NCBI GenBank assembly: GCA_002281575.1
Contig: NCGN01000010.1
Location: 21,453 to 85,452 of the forward strand
Origin: Sphingobacteriia bacterium 28-36-52
GTDB taxonomy: Bacteria > Bacteroidota > Bacteroidia > Chitinophagales > Chitinophagaceae
DNA: 64,000 nt
Direction: 5' to 3'
In this document: positions 35,305 through 43,495 of the stretch, one piece after another
How positions within the stretch are numbered: position 1 is the stretch's first letter
Layout of the letters: each line of letters starts with the position of its first letter
Notes under the pieces: generated by a model
Told to the model about the DNA's origin: nothing
What the model saw: only the letters and a program-made list of their open reading frames with translations
Database searches by the model: none
Position numbers and translations under genes: made by a program

Positions 35305-35898
35305 ATGAACTATTTAGCCCACGCCTATTTTTCCTTTGGTGACCCTGCAATTTTAACAGGGAATATGATTAGTGATTATGTGAAGGGTAAGAAACAATTT
35401 GATTATCCTTTATCTATTCAAAAAGGAATCAAATTGCATAGGGCTATAGATCAGTTCACCGATGACCATGCTACAACAAAAGCCATCAAACAAATTTTTT
35501 CACCCATAGTACGCTTATATGCTGGCGCTTTTGCTGATATAGTTTACGACCATTTTTTAGCTTTAGACCCCAATGAGAAAACCGCGGAAGAATGGATGCA
35601 TTTTACTGAGACAACCTATCTTCAACTAGGTTCGCAGCAGGAATGGTTTCCGCCTTATTTTGCAAGGGTTTTCCCTTATATGCAACAACAAAACTGGTTG
35701 TATAACTATCGATTTGATTGGGGCATGGAGAACAGTTTTAAAGGTTTACAAAGAAGAGCAGCCTATTTAACCAATGCCGAGCAAGCTTTTGAACTATTCT
35801 TAGCCAATTATGACCAAATACGTCAGTTATCCGCTGATTTTATACCGGATGTTAAAATATTTGCCATTGGTCAATTTCAACAATTGGTAGAACAATAG
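35305..35898 (+). CDS. Acyl carrier protein phosphodiesterase-like (AcpH/DUF479)
   Basis: A 197-residue protein of the AcpH/DUF479 family, which removes the 4'-phosphopantetheine arm from acyl carrier protein. NYLAHAYFSFGDPAILTGNMISDYVKG is the N-terminal family signature. LHRAIDQFTDDH with paired His/Asp metal ligands and AFADIVYDHFLA follow, consistent with an HD-like metal hydrolase fold. It begins two bases after the upstream hydrolase stop. The biochemical role in Bacteroidota is inferred from the family only. Confidence 0.85.
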   Translation: MNYLAHAYFSFGDPAILTGNMISDYVKGKKQFDYPLSIQKGIKLHRAIDQFTDDHATTKAIKQIFSPIVRLYAGAFADIVYDHFLALDPNEKTAEEWMHFTETTYLQLGSQQEWFPPYFARVFPYMQQQNWLYNYRFDWGMENSFKGLQRRAAYLTNAEQAFELFLANYDQIRQLSADFIPDVKIFAIGQFQQLVEQ

Positions 35899-35911
35899 CT
35901 AGGTATATTTG
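35884..35911 (+). promoter_or_regulatory. Promoter of the DUF2911 gene
   Basis: TTG at 35884-35886 and TATATTTG (perfect TAnnTTTG) at 35904-35911, 17 bases apart. It lies at the 3' end of the upstream gene, and the start site would fall almost on the ATG at 35917, so the message is probably leaderless or begins before the second ATG at 35926. Confidence 0.5.
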
Positions 35912-35916
35912 TAAAA

Positions 35917-36501
35917 ATGATTCAAATGAAAAAAATCGGATTTTTTTTAGCATTTGCATGCATCAGCATGGTTGCTGTTGGTCAACAAAAGCCAACTGAA
36001 TTAGACAAATCTCCCATGGACATGAGTTATTGGCCCGACAATTACCCTTTATTAAAAATGAGTGGGAAAGCCAAAGATCAACCAATAGCCAGGATTATTT
36101 ATGGAAGACCAGTTAAAAATGGTAGAACTATTTTCGGCGGCATTATAAAATACAATGAACTATGGCGCCTAGGTGCTAATGAAGCAACCGAATTAGAAAT
36201 TTTTAGCCCAGTCAAAATCGCCAATAAAATAATCCCAAAAGGTAGGTATACCTTATTTTGTGTGCCATCCGAAAACAGATGGACCATTATTGTAAGCAAG
36301 GATAATTTTTGTTGGGGAAGTTTTACCTATGATACTAGAAAAGATGTAGTAAGGGCAGATGTTAAACCCGAAACAACCGATGAAATTATTGAAACCTTTA
36401 CCATCTACTTTAATGAAAATGCTGGAAAAGCAAATTTGATAATGCTCTGGGATAACCAACGTGCAGAATTACCTATGACACATGTAACTACTAAAAAATA
36501 A
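35917..36501 (+). CDS. DUF2911 domain protein, secreted
   Basis: A 194-residue protein with a signal peptide (cleavage near VAVGQQ) and the DUF2911 signature: ARIIYGRPVKNGRTIFGG, then YNELWRLGANEATEL at about residues 67-81, and PKGRYTLFCVP. The domain is common in Bacteroidota and has no established activity. Two in-frame ATGs (35917, 35926) are possible; the second gives a cleaner signal peptide. It has its own promoter and ends seven bases before the cystathionine synthase gene. Confidence 0.85.
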   Translation: MIQMKKIGFFLAFACISMVAVGQQKPTELDKSPMDMSYWPDNYPLLKMSGKAKDQPIARIIYGRPVKNGRTIFGGIIKYNELWRLGANEATELEIFSPVKIANKIIPKGRYTLFCVPSENRWTIIVSKDNFCWGSFTYDTRKDVVRADVKPETTDEIIETFTIYFNENAGKANLIMLWDNQRAELPMTHVTTKK

Positions 36502-36508
36502 ATATAGA

Positions 36509-37648
36509 ATGAAGACCGCAACCAAATACATACATGCCGGAGCAGAACCAGATCCATCAACTGGGGCTATTATGACGCCTATTTATCAAACCTCTACCTA
36601 TGTTCAGGAAGCGCCTGGTGTTAACAAGGGGTTTGAATATGCTAGAAGCCAAAATCCTACCAGAAAAGCCTTAGAAGAAGCTTATGCGCAAATTGAAAAT
36701 GGGCAATATGGATTAGCTTTTGGGAGTGGTGTTGCTGCAACGGATGCGGTCATTAAATTATTAAGTCCGGGCGATGAGGTAATTGCAGCCAACGATATGT
36801 ATGGTGGAACGTACCGACTATTTTCAAAAGTGTTTGAAAAGTTTGGAATCATTTTTACATATGTAGACACTACCAATGTAGCCAATATTAAAGCTGCTGT
36901 TTCTGCAAAGACCAAACTAATTTGGATTGAAACACCTACCAATCCATTGATGAATATCACAGATATTGAAGCAGTTGCAGCAATAGCTAAAGCCAACAAT
37001 GTGTTACTCTGTGTAGACAATACATTCGCATCTCCTTACTTACAGAATCCTTTAGACTTAGGTGCTGATATTGTGATGCACTCCGCTACTAAGTATTTGG
37101 GTGGGCACAGCGACGTAATTCAGGGAGCCTTAATGATGAATAACGCAGAACTTAGAGAGCAGCTTTATTTTATTCAAAAAAGTTGTGGTGCTGTTCCAGG
37201 TCCAATGGATTGCTTCCTAGTTTTAAGAGGAATTAAAACATTGCATTTGCGCATGCAAAGACATTGCGAAAATGGAAGAGTAATAGCCCATTGGTTAAGG
37301 AAACATCCTAAAGTGGGTAAAGTATACTGGTGTGGATTTGAAGACCATCCCAATTATGCCATTGCTAGAAAACAAATGAGGGATTTTGGGGGAATGCTTT
37401 CTTTTGAATTAAAAGACGATAGTATGGATGCTGCTAAAAAAGTATTATCGTCTACCAAATTATTCTCTTTAGCAGAGAGCTTAGGTGGAGTTGAAAGTTT
37501 GATTAACCATCCAGCATCTATGACACATGCTTCTATACCAAGAGAAAAACGCATTGCCAATGGCTTAAGTGATACCTTAATTAGATTAAGTATTGGTGTT
37601 GAAGACGCAGATGATTTAATTGCTGATTTAGAAAAAGCATTGGCATAA
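36509..37648 (+). CDS. Cystathionine gamma-synthase/lyase family PLP enzyme
   Basis: A 379-residue trans-sulfuration enzyme. TKYIHAGAEPDPSTGA, YARSQNPTRKALE (phosphate contacts with the neighbouring subunit), FGSGVAATDAV, VDNTFASPY and MHSATKYLGGHSD, where K195 binds PLP, all match the Cys/Met metabolism PLP family. SLGGVESLINHPASMTHASI near the end is characteristic. Either cystathionine gamma-synthase (methionine synthesis) or gamma-lyase activity is possible; sequence alone does not decide. The next gene starts on the last base of the stop codon. Confidence 0.92.
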   Translation: MKTATKYIHAGAEPDPSTGAIMTPIYQTSTYVQEAPGVNKGFEYARSQNPTRKALEEAYAQIENGQYGLAFGSGVAATDAVIKLLSPGDEVIAANDMYGGTYRLFSKVFEKFGIIFTYVDTTNVANIKAAVSAKTKLIWIETPTNPLMNITDIEAVAAIAKANNVLLCVDNTFASPYLQNPLDLGADIVMHSATKYLGGHSDVIQGALMMNNAELREQLYFIQKSCGAVPGPMDCFLVLRGIKTLHLRMQRHCENGRVIAHWLRKHPKVGKVYWCGFEDHPNYAIARKQMRDFGGMLSFELKDDSMDAAKKVLSSTKLFSLAESLGGVESLINHPASMTHASIPREKRIANGLSDTLIRLSIGVEDADDLIADLEKALA

Positions 37649-38709
37649 TGATAAAAAAATCCTGGAGAATGTTAATTACAATATTATTTGTTTATAGCAA
37701 TACTATTGCACAAGTGAATATTGCAAACACTATCCAATTAAAACTGGATAGTGTATTTAAGCTAAATACAGTCCCTGGTATAATGGTAGCAAGCTCAATC
37801 AAAGGGAAACATCAATTATATACAGTAGGGGTAGCAGATAAAAAATTGAATACTCCTTTTACGGCAGAAACACAGTTTGAAATAGGCAGTATCAGTAAAA
37901 CCTATACTGCATTTATCTTAGAATCAATATTAGAAAAAAACAGTATTGCAGATACTAGTTTAATCACTCAATTCTTACCGGATAGCCTAAAGAAAAATAA
38001 AGCAATAGGTAATATTCAATTATTGCATTTATTAAATCATACATCTGGATTACCAAGGCTTCCTGAAAATATTGGGATACCCCAAGATCGTTTACAACCT
38101 TATGCTAATTATAATAAAGAACAATTGTATTACTATTTAAGTATAACAGAACCTAAAACTTTTGGCAGGGTAGCTTATTCCAATTTAGGTGTTGGCTTAG
38201 CAGGAGTAATTGCAGAAAATATAAGTGGCAAACCCTATGAACAATTATTATCCGAATACATAAACAAGCCTTTTCAATTAAAACATACTGGTATTCAGGC
38301 TGCCAAAAGAATGCCCAAAGCAATTGGCTATTTTGGTAATGAAACCGCCGCCTATTGGGATATGAGTGTTTTGGTGGGTGCTGGTGGAATTAAATCGGAT
38401 GCCAATGATTTATTGAAATACCTAGACTATATCGCAACGCATCAATCTTTACCAGTGGTTAAATCTGTTCTACAAAAAACAACTCTAGTGAACAAGCAGG
38501 TAGCTATTTCAAAAGCTTGGCATACGATTGAAAAAGATGGAACTACATTCATGTATTGGCACAATGGAGGCACTTACGGTTTTACTACTTTTGCTGCATT
38601 TAACCCAACTACTCAGAATAGTATTGTAGTAGTGATTAACGCTTTCAATAAAAATGATATAGCAGATAAGTTGGGTATAGAAATAATGACCAATCTCTTA
38701 AAAGAATAA
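37648..38709 (+). CDS. Secreted serine hydrolase (class C beta-lactamase-like)
   Basis: A 353-residue protein with a signal peptide ending at SNTIAQ. The catalytic set of the family is present: SISK (S81, K84) after FEIG, YSN with Y177 in GRVAYSNLG, and HNGG near residue 307 in place of KTG. This set occurs in D-aminopeptidases and esterases as well as AmpC, so the substrate is unknown; resistance should not be assumed. It overlaps the upstream gene by one base (TAATG), suggesting coupled translation. Confidence 0.9.
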   Translation: MIKKSWRMLITILFVYSNTIAQVNIANTIQLKLDSVFKLNTVPGIMVASSIKGKHQLYTVGVADKKLNTPFTAETQFEIGSISKTYTAFILESILEKNSIADTSLITQFLPDSLKKNKAIGNIQLLHLLNHTSGLPRLPENIGIPQDRLQPYANYNKEQLYYYLSITEPKTFGRVAYSNLGVGLAGVIAENISGKPYEQLLSEYINKPFQLKHTGIQAAKRMPKAIGYFGNETAAYWDMSVLVGAGGIKSDANDLLKYLDYIATHQSLPVVKSVLQKTTLVNKQVAISKAWHTIEKDGTTFMYWHNGGTYGFTTFAAFNPTTQNSIVVVINAFNKNDIADKLGIEIMTNLLKE

Positions 38710-39483
38710 ATGGAATCTAAGGAAAAACTGCAAGATTTTTTTAACAAGAAAGTAAAAGATTATAACCAGCCTACTTTTATTGCGTCGGATCCAGTTTGTA
38801 TTCCGCATTTATTCACTAAAAAACAAGACATTGAAATTGCCGGATTTTTTTCGGCAATTTTTGCTTGGGGAAATAGAACAACCATCATCAATAAGTCTAA
38901 AGAGTTAATGCAATTGATGCAAATGCAACCATATTCATTTTGTTTGAATGCAAGTGCAACTGAATTAAAAAAACTAGAAGGCTTTAAACATAGAACTTTT
39001 AACGCAACCGATCTTTTGTATTGTATTGAGTTTTTTAAACAACATTATCGGCAATACAACTCCTTAGAAAATGCATTTATGCCTAATAACAAACCGCCTA
39101 AAAACGTAAAAGAAGCACTTAGTTATTTTCATCATTACTTTTTTTCTTTAGAATACGCTCCTTTAAGAACCAAAAAGCATATTTCTACTCCTGAGAAAGG
39201 ATCCAGTTGCAAAAGACTCAATATGTTTTTGCGATGGATGGTTAGAAAAGATAATAATGGAGTAGATTTTGGAATATGGAAAAATATACATCCGAAACAA
39301 CTGATATGCCCAATAGATGTTCATGTTGCTAGGGTTGCCAAAAGATTCAACTTATTAGACCGAAAACAAACCGATTGGTTAGCAGCAGAAGAGCTTACCA
39401 ACTATTTAAAAAAGCTAGATCCGAAAGACCCTGCCAAATACGATTTTGCGCTATTTGGTTTGGGTGTGATAGAGAAATATTAA
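38710..39483 (+). CDS. TIGR02757 (DUF2400) family protein
   Basis: A 257-residue cytoplasmic protein of the TIGR02757 family, recognised by SDPVCIPHLFTKKQDIEIAGFF, the FAWGNRTTI segment and the C-terminal CPIDVHVARVAKRF stretch. It is helix-rich and reminiscent of HhH-type DNA glycosylases in its C-terminal half, but that likeness is my impression only. The function is unknown. It starts directly after the stop of the beta-lactamase-like gene. Confidence 0.85.
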   Translation: MESKEKLQDFFNKKVKDYNQPTFIASDPVCIPHLFTKKQDIEIAGFFSAIFAWGNRTTIINKSKELMQLMQMQPYSFCLNASATELKKLEGFKHRTFNATDLLYCIEFFKQHYRQYNSLENAFMPNNKPPKNVKEALSYFHHYFFSLEYAPLRTKKHISTPEKGSSCKRLNMFLRWMVRKDNNGVDFGIWKNIHPKQLICPIDVHVARVAKRFNLLDRKQTDWLAAEELTNYLKKLDPKDPAKYDFALFGLGVIEKY

Positions 39484-39491
39484 TTTTAAGA

Positions 39492-39776
39492 ATGGCTGTT
39501 CCTATTTTAGATATTACACAAATTGAGCAACTTAATAAAGCCGAACTAATTAATGCAATCAATTGGTTAATCATCAACGATTTTGAAAAACTGGTATTTA
39601 TACTTTATCGAATTGATGTAAGCGAAGCAAAAATTAAAACATTACTCAATAAAGACAATACCAATTTTGCTGCACCCGTTATTGCAGATGCCATTTTAGA
39701 AAGATTGGATGAAAAAAAAGCTTCTCGAGAAAAATACAAACAAGATCCATATGCATCCGATGAAGAAAAATGGTAG
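39492..39776 (+). CDS. Conserved hypothetical protein, 94 aa
   Basis: A 94-residue, helix-rich acidic/basic protein without signal peptide or membrane segment. NKAELINAINWLIINDFEKLVFILYRIDVSEAKIK in the first half looks like a helical bundle, and the tail (RLDEKKASREKYKQDPY...DEEKW) is highly charged. I do not recognise a named family, although short proteins of this look are common in Bacteroidota. It begins eight bases after the TIGR02757 gene and is probably in the same transcript. The ATG at 39492 is used; an in-frame extension upstream is a shadow of that gene. Confidence 0.7.
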   Translation: MAVPILDITQIEQLNKAELINAINWLIINDFEKLVFILYRIDVSEAKIKTLLNKDNTNFAAPVIADAILERLDEKKASREKYKQDPYASDEEKW

Positions 39777-39788
39777 TATTAATTAACC

Positions 39789-39796
39789 TATTTTTG
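39789..39796 (+). promoter_or_regulatory. -7 promoter box of the FAH-family gene
   Basis: TATTTTTG, a perfect TAnnTTTG box, 19 bases before the ATG at 39815. No clear -33 TTG is visible. It supports the ATG at 39815 over the earlier ATG at 39770. Confidence 0.4.
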
Positions 39797-39814
39797 CAAC
39801 CAAAATATTCCATA

Positions 39815-40822
39815 ATGAAGCTTGTCTCTTACTTATCTAATGGTCACGATCAATTGGCCTTTTTAGTTGATGATTTATTATTTGACTGCGACCTAATGCA
39901 TCCTGAGCTCCCCAATAGCATGAATATGTTTTTGCAATACTGGGATGATATGTTTCCTATTGCACAGCAAACAGAAGCGGCTATTAAATCAGGTAGACTC
40001 AGCAAAGACAGAGGTATCTCTATTGCGGAAACCATGCTACTTGCTCCGATTCCTTTTCCTACTTCATGTAGAGATGGATATGCTTTTAGACAACACGTAG
40101 CCGCTGCAAGAAGAAATAGAAAAGTAGACATGATTTCAGAATTTGATCAATACCCAATTTTCTATTTTACCAATCATCATAGTATTCAAGGACCAGGAGA
40201 GATTGTATGCATGCCAGATCATTTTGAAAAACTCGACTTTGAATTAGAAGCTGCTATTGTAATATGCAAGAATGGTAGAAATATTAGAGCAGAAGATGCA
40301 GATCAATATATTGGTGGGTTAATGATCATGAACGATATGAGTGCAAGAAGATTGCAAATGGAGGAAATGTTATTGAACCTAGGGCCTGCAAAAGGAAAAG
40401 ATTTTTCTACAGTAATTGGGCCTTGTTTGGTTACACTTGATGAATTGCAAGAATTCGAAATTCCTGCAAAAGAAGGTCATGTGGGTAAAAGCTGGAACCT
40501 TAATATGAAATGTTGGGTAAATGGAGTTCAAGTAAGCGATGGTAATGTAGGAGATATGGATTGGACATTTGCGGAAATAATAGAGCGTTGTTCTTATGGC
40601 GTAAACATACAAGCGGGCGATGTAATAGGAAGTGGAACCGTTGGCACGGGCTGCTTTCTAGAATTGAATGGCACGGGCAAATTGAATGACCCTAATTACC
40701 AAGAACAATGGCTACAAGCTGGAGATGTGGTTGAAATGGAAATTACTGGATTGGGTAAATTGAGTAATACTATTGTAAAAGACGAAGATGACTTTTCTAT
40801 TTTAGCTAAAAAGAAAATATAA
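39815..40822 (+). CDS. Fumarylacetoacetate hydrolase family protein
   Basis: A 335-residue enzyme of the FAH superfamily, which hydrolyses beta-diketo acids such as fumarylacetoacetate in tyrosine breakdown. The C-terminal catalytic domain shows SIQGPGEIVCMP, then DFELEAAIVICK with metal-binding Glu residues, MIMNDMSARRLQMEE and GDVIGSGTVGTGCFLELNG. The N-terminal part matches the FAH N-domain loosely. The flavin reductase-like gene follows nine bases downstream, so an aromatic-acid role for both is possible. Confidence 0.88.
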   Translation: MKLVSYLSNGHDQLAFLVDDLLFDCDLMHPELPNSMNMFLQYWDDMFPIAQQTEAAIKSGRLSKDRGISIAETMLLAPIPFPTSCRDGYAFRQHVAAARRNRKVDMISEFDQYPIFYFTNHHSIQGPGEIVCMPDHFEKLDFELEAAIVICKNGRNIRAEDADQYIGGLMIMNDMSARRLQMEEMLLNLGPAKGKDFSTVIGPCLVTLDELQEFEIPAKEGHVGKSWNLNMKCWVNGVQVSDGNVGDMDWTFAEIIERCSYGVNIQAGDVIGSGTVGTGCFLELNGTGKLNDPNYQEQWLQAGDVVEMEITGLGKLSNTIVKDEDDFSILAKKKI

Positions 40823-40831
40823 CCCTGTTTT

Positions 40832-41719
40832 ATGAAAATAGTTTTATCAGAGTTACCTATTATGCAAAAACAAGCATGGTTACAACACGCAATTGCGCCA
40901 AGGCCTATTTGTTTTGCGAGTACTATAGATGAAGCAGGTAATATTAATTTGAGTCCATTTAGTTTTTTTAACCTATTTTCTTCTAACCCGCCAATTGTTG
41001 TTTTTTCACCTGCTAGAAAAGGTAGAGACAACACTACCAAACATACATTAGACAATGTGTTGGCTGTACCAGAATGTGTAATTAATATAGTAGATTATAA
41101 TATGGTGCAACAAATGAGTTTATCTAGTTGCGAATACCCAAAAGGGGTAGATGAATTTATTAAAGCAGGCTTTACCAAAGAAGCGGCAACCATGGTTAAA
41201 CCGCCCATGGTAAAAGAAGCTAAAATAAAATTAGAGTGTAAAATAAATGAAGTAAAAAGTTTAGGCAACCAAGGAGGAGCTGGTCAATTAGTTATAGCAG
41301 AAGTGCTTTGCATGCATATAGACGATGCTATTTTGAATGAAGCAGGTACCATGATAGACCAAACCAAATTAGAACTAGTAGCAAGACTAGGCGGAGATTG
41401 GTATTGCAAAGTAAATACCGATAATTTATTTAAAGTAGCCAAACCCAATACTGCATTGGGTATTGGCATTGATGCAATTCCTAGTAGCATCAAGAACAGT
41501 ACTATTTTAACAGGCAATCATTTGGGTCAGTTAGGTAATGTAAACGAATTACCATCTATTGACCCTGCATTTCATGATGATCGGTTAAAAAATATTATTC
41601 AATATTATGCAATCAACCCCAATGAAATGGAACTAGAATTGCATAAATATGCAGCCGAGCTATTGAATCAAGAAAAAGTACAAGCAGCTTGGCAAATATT
41701 GCTTTCAGGTACATTGTAA
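40832..41719 (+). CDS. Flavin reductase-like (FMN split-barrel) protein
   Basis: A 295-residue protein whose first 200 residues form the FMN-binding split barrel of the flavin reductase-like family: HAIAPRPICFASTIDEAGNINLSPFSFF, then VVFSPARKGRDNT (FMN phosphate contact), and a central EFIKAGFTKE segment. The C-terminal 90 residues are an unassigned helical extension. Members reduce flavins or act as oxygenases' partners; the exact reaction is unknown. It ends eight bases from the convergent SDR gene. Confidence 0.87.
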   Translation: MKIVLSELPIMQKQAWLQHAIAPRPICFASTIDEAGNINLSPFSFFNLFSSNPPIVVFSPARKGRDNTTKHTLDNVLAVPECVINIVDYNMVQQMSLSSCEYPKGVDEFIKAGFTKEAATMVKPPMVKEAKIKLECKINEVKSLGNQGGAGQLVIAEVLCMHIDDAILNEAGTMIDQTKLELVARLGGDWYCKVNTDNLFKVAKPNTALGIGIDAIPSSIKNSTILTGNHLGQLGNVNELPSIDPAFHDDRLKNIIQYYAINPNEMELELHKYAAELLNQEKVQAAWQILLSGTL

Positions 41720-41727
41720 AATGAATT

Positions 41728-42426
41728 TTACAAATCGCCCAACTGAGGTCGCATAACAATATCTTCAACTACGGCCATTGGAGATAGTTTAGATGCAGCA
41801 ACAATCATTTCAGCCACATCATTCACTTCCATGATTCTATTGGGGTCAATATCAAAACCATCCCAGCTTGCACTTAGTGTTGCACCTGGCATTACTGAAG
41901 TTACTTTTATGCCCTTGGGTTTTAATTCTTCGCGAAGGTTTTTACTAAATCCTAATAATGCAAACTTGCTTATGCTATAACTACCTCCATTTGCGTAAGC
42001 ATTTAAAGAAGCTATGGAACAGATATTGAAAATATGGCCAGCATTATTTTGAATCATTGTAGGCAATAGTGCTCTAGTTAAATAATACGCACTGTACAAA
42101 TTGGTTTGAATCATTTGTTCTAAAATACCTGCTGCTTCATTGTGAATGCTCCCTGGAATAAACTGCCCAGCATTGTTAATTAAAATATCAGCCGTTCCAA
42201 ACTTTAAACACCATTCCGCAAAAGCCAATACTTCTTCTTTATTGGCCATATCACAAGACATTCCTTTTATAATACTATTGGGGTAAGCGGTTTGTAATTC
42301 ATTTACGGTATCATACAAGCTTTTTTCACCCCTGCTACAAAGCAATAGGGTATTGCCTTCTACAGCAAACTTTTCGGCAATGGCTTTTCCAATCCCTTTA
42401 GATGCGCCAGTTACTATTATATTCAT
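41728..42426 (-). CDS. Short-chain dehydrogenase/reductase
   Basis: A 232-residue classical SDR. TGASKGIG at residues 6-13 binds NAD(P), NNAG lies at 84-87, and the catalytic Ser137, Tyr150 and Lys154 (SYSISK) are all in place. The cofactor preference is probably NADPH, given a basic residue after the glycine motif (SRGEK at about 31). The substrate is unknown. It is divergent from the HAD phosphatase gene, with only 25 bases between the two start codons. Confidence 0.92.
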   Translation of the reverse strand: MNIIVTGASKGIGKAIAEKFAVEGNTLLLCSRGEKSLYDTVNELQTAYPNSIIKGMSCDMANKEEVLAFAEWCLKFGTADILINNAGQFIPGSIHNEAAGILEQMIQTNLYSAYYLTRALLPTMIQNNAGHIFNICSIASLNAYANGGSYSISKFALLGFSKNLREELKPKGIKVTSVMPGATLSASWDGFDIDPNRIMEVNDVAEMIVAASKLSPMAVVEDIVMRPQLGDL

Positions 42427-42430
42427 CTAC

Positions 42431-42447
42431 TAAAGTTACTAACTTTA
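42431..42447. promoter_or_regulatory. Symmetric divergent -7 boxes between SDR and HAD genes
   Basis: AAAGTTA-C-TAACTTT (42432-42446) puts TAACTTTA, close to TAnnTTTG, on each strand. Each box ends about five bases before the start codon of its own gene (42426 minus, 42452 plus), so both messages would be leaderless. No convincing -33 element is seen on either strand. Confidence 0.35.
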
Positions 42448-42451
42448 CACA

Positions 42452-43147
42452 ATGCAATACAGGCACTTATTTTTTGACTTAGATCATACGCTCTGGGACT
42501 TTGATACCAATTCTAAAGAAGCATTGAAAGACTTATATGATAGCAATCAATTACACCAAAAAGGAATAGCGCTATTTGATGATTTTTTTGAGCGGTATAG
42601 CTTTCACAACCACCTGCTTTGGGAAAGATATGCAAAAGGACAAATTAAACAAGATGAACTAAGATGGAAAAGAATGTATTTGGCTATGCTCGATTTTAAA
42701 TTCGCCGACGAAAAATTGTCTCGTTCAATGGGAGTTGAATTCTTAGACATTCTTCCCAATAAAAATAAACTCTTTCCTTATACGCACGAAATATTAGGAT
42801 ACCTGCAAAACAAAGGGTATATCCTCCATTTAATTACCAACGGTTTCGAAAAAGTGCAACAGCATAAATTAGTCAAGAGCAATATTGATATTTACTTTAC
42901 AGAGATGATTACATCGGAAGTAAGCAATAGCTTAAAACCCAATAAAGAAATTTTTGAATACGCACTCCATAAAACTGGAGCAAATACTAAGAACAGTATT
43001 ATGATTGGTGATAATTTAGATGCGGATATTCAAGGCGGAATGAATGCAGGGTTAGATACTGTTTTTGTAAATCATATTAATGCTGCACCGCATATTCAAC
43101 CTACCTATACCATTTTTCATTTAAAAGAATTAGCCCAAATTCTTTAA
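42452..43147 (+). CDS. YjjG-type HAD nucleotidase
   Basis: A 231-residue HAD-superfamily phosphatase of the YjjG noncanonical pyrimidine nucleotidase family. FFDLDHTLWDFD holds the nucleophile and general acid Asp, ITNG is motif II, SNSLKPNKEIFEYAL contains the motif III Lys, and IGDNLDADIQGG is motif IV. It would hydrolyse nucleoside monophosphates, including damaged or noncanonical ones, in the cytoplasm. The small Cys/Lys-rich gene converges from downstream. Confidence 0.9.
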   Translation: MQYRHLFFDLDHTLWDFDTNSKEALKDLYDSNQLHQKGIALFDDFFERYSFHNHLLWERYAKGQIKQDELRWKRMYLAMLDFKFADEKLSRSMGVEFLDILPNKNKLFPYTHEILGYLQNKGYILHLITNGFEKVQQHKLVKSNIDIYFTEMITSEVSNSLKPNKEIFEYALHKTGANTKNSIMIGDNLDADIQGGMNAGLDTVFVNHINAAPHIQPTYTIFHLKELAQIL

Positions 43148-43158
43148 GACAATAAAAA

Positions 43159-43185
43159 ACCCGTACCGATAAAATCGGGACGGGT
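43159..43185 (-). terminator. Intrinsic terminator of the small Cys/Lys-rich gene
   Basis: ACCCGT (43159-43164) pairs with ACGGGT (43180-43185), and CCGAT (43166-43170) with ATCGG (43174-43178). On the minus strand it is followed by six T's. The plus strand has no T-run after the stem, so it mainly serves the gene ending at 43208. Confidence 0.75.
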
Positions 43186-43207
43186 ACGTAACAATTGGGG
43201 GGATTGA

Positions 43208-43411
43208 TTATGCTTTTTTAGTTGCTGTAGTTTTCTTAGCTGCGTCTTTCTTGCAGCAATCTTTCATTTCTTTACCTTTCATATTACACTTCATTTCTTT
43301 CCCTTCTTTTGCACACTCTTTACCTTTTGCGCATTTTTTTCCATCACCATGTGCGAATGCTACACCACTCATTAAGAATGCAGCTGTTGCAAATAAGAAC
43401 GCTTTTTTCAT
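43208..43411 (-). CDS. Small secreted Lys/Cys-rich protein
   Basis: A 67-residue protein: signal peptide (MKKAFLFATAAFLMSGVAFA), then a mature part of about 47 residues made mostly of Lys, Glu, Met and Cys (GKKCAKGKEC, KEMKCNMKGKEM, KDCCKKD) and an Ala/Thr/Lys tail. The spaced Cys and Met residues suggest metal binding, perhaps copper, in the periplasm, but no named family is recognised. It has a clear terminator of its own and 84 bases of upstream non-coding sequence. Confidence 0.75.
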   Translation of the reverse strand: MKKAFLFATAAFLMSGVAFAHGDGKKCAKGKECAKEGKEMKCNMKGKEMKDCCKKDAAKKTTATKKA

Positions 43412-43495
43412 ATGATTTGTTTTTAATTTGATAGTGAAATTACCGATTTTGTTGAATTTTTCTGCAGATTTTTTGTTAAACTCCTAAGCGGCTGA

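Noticed and set aside
37648..38709. Beta-lactamase resistance gene
   Set aside because: The SxxK, YxN and HNG motifs are shared by many esterases and peptidases; nothing shows antibiotic hydrolysis.
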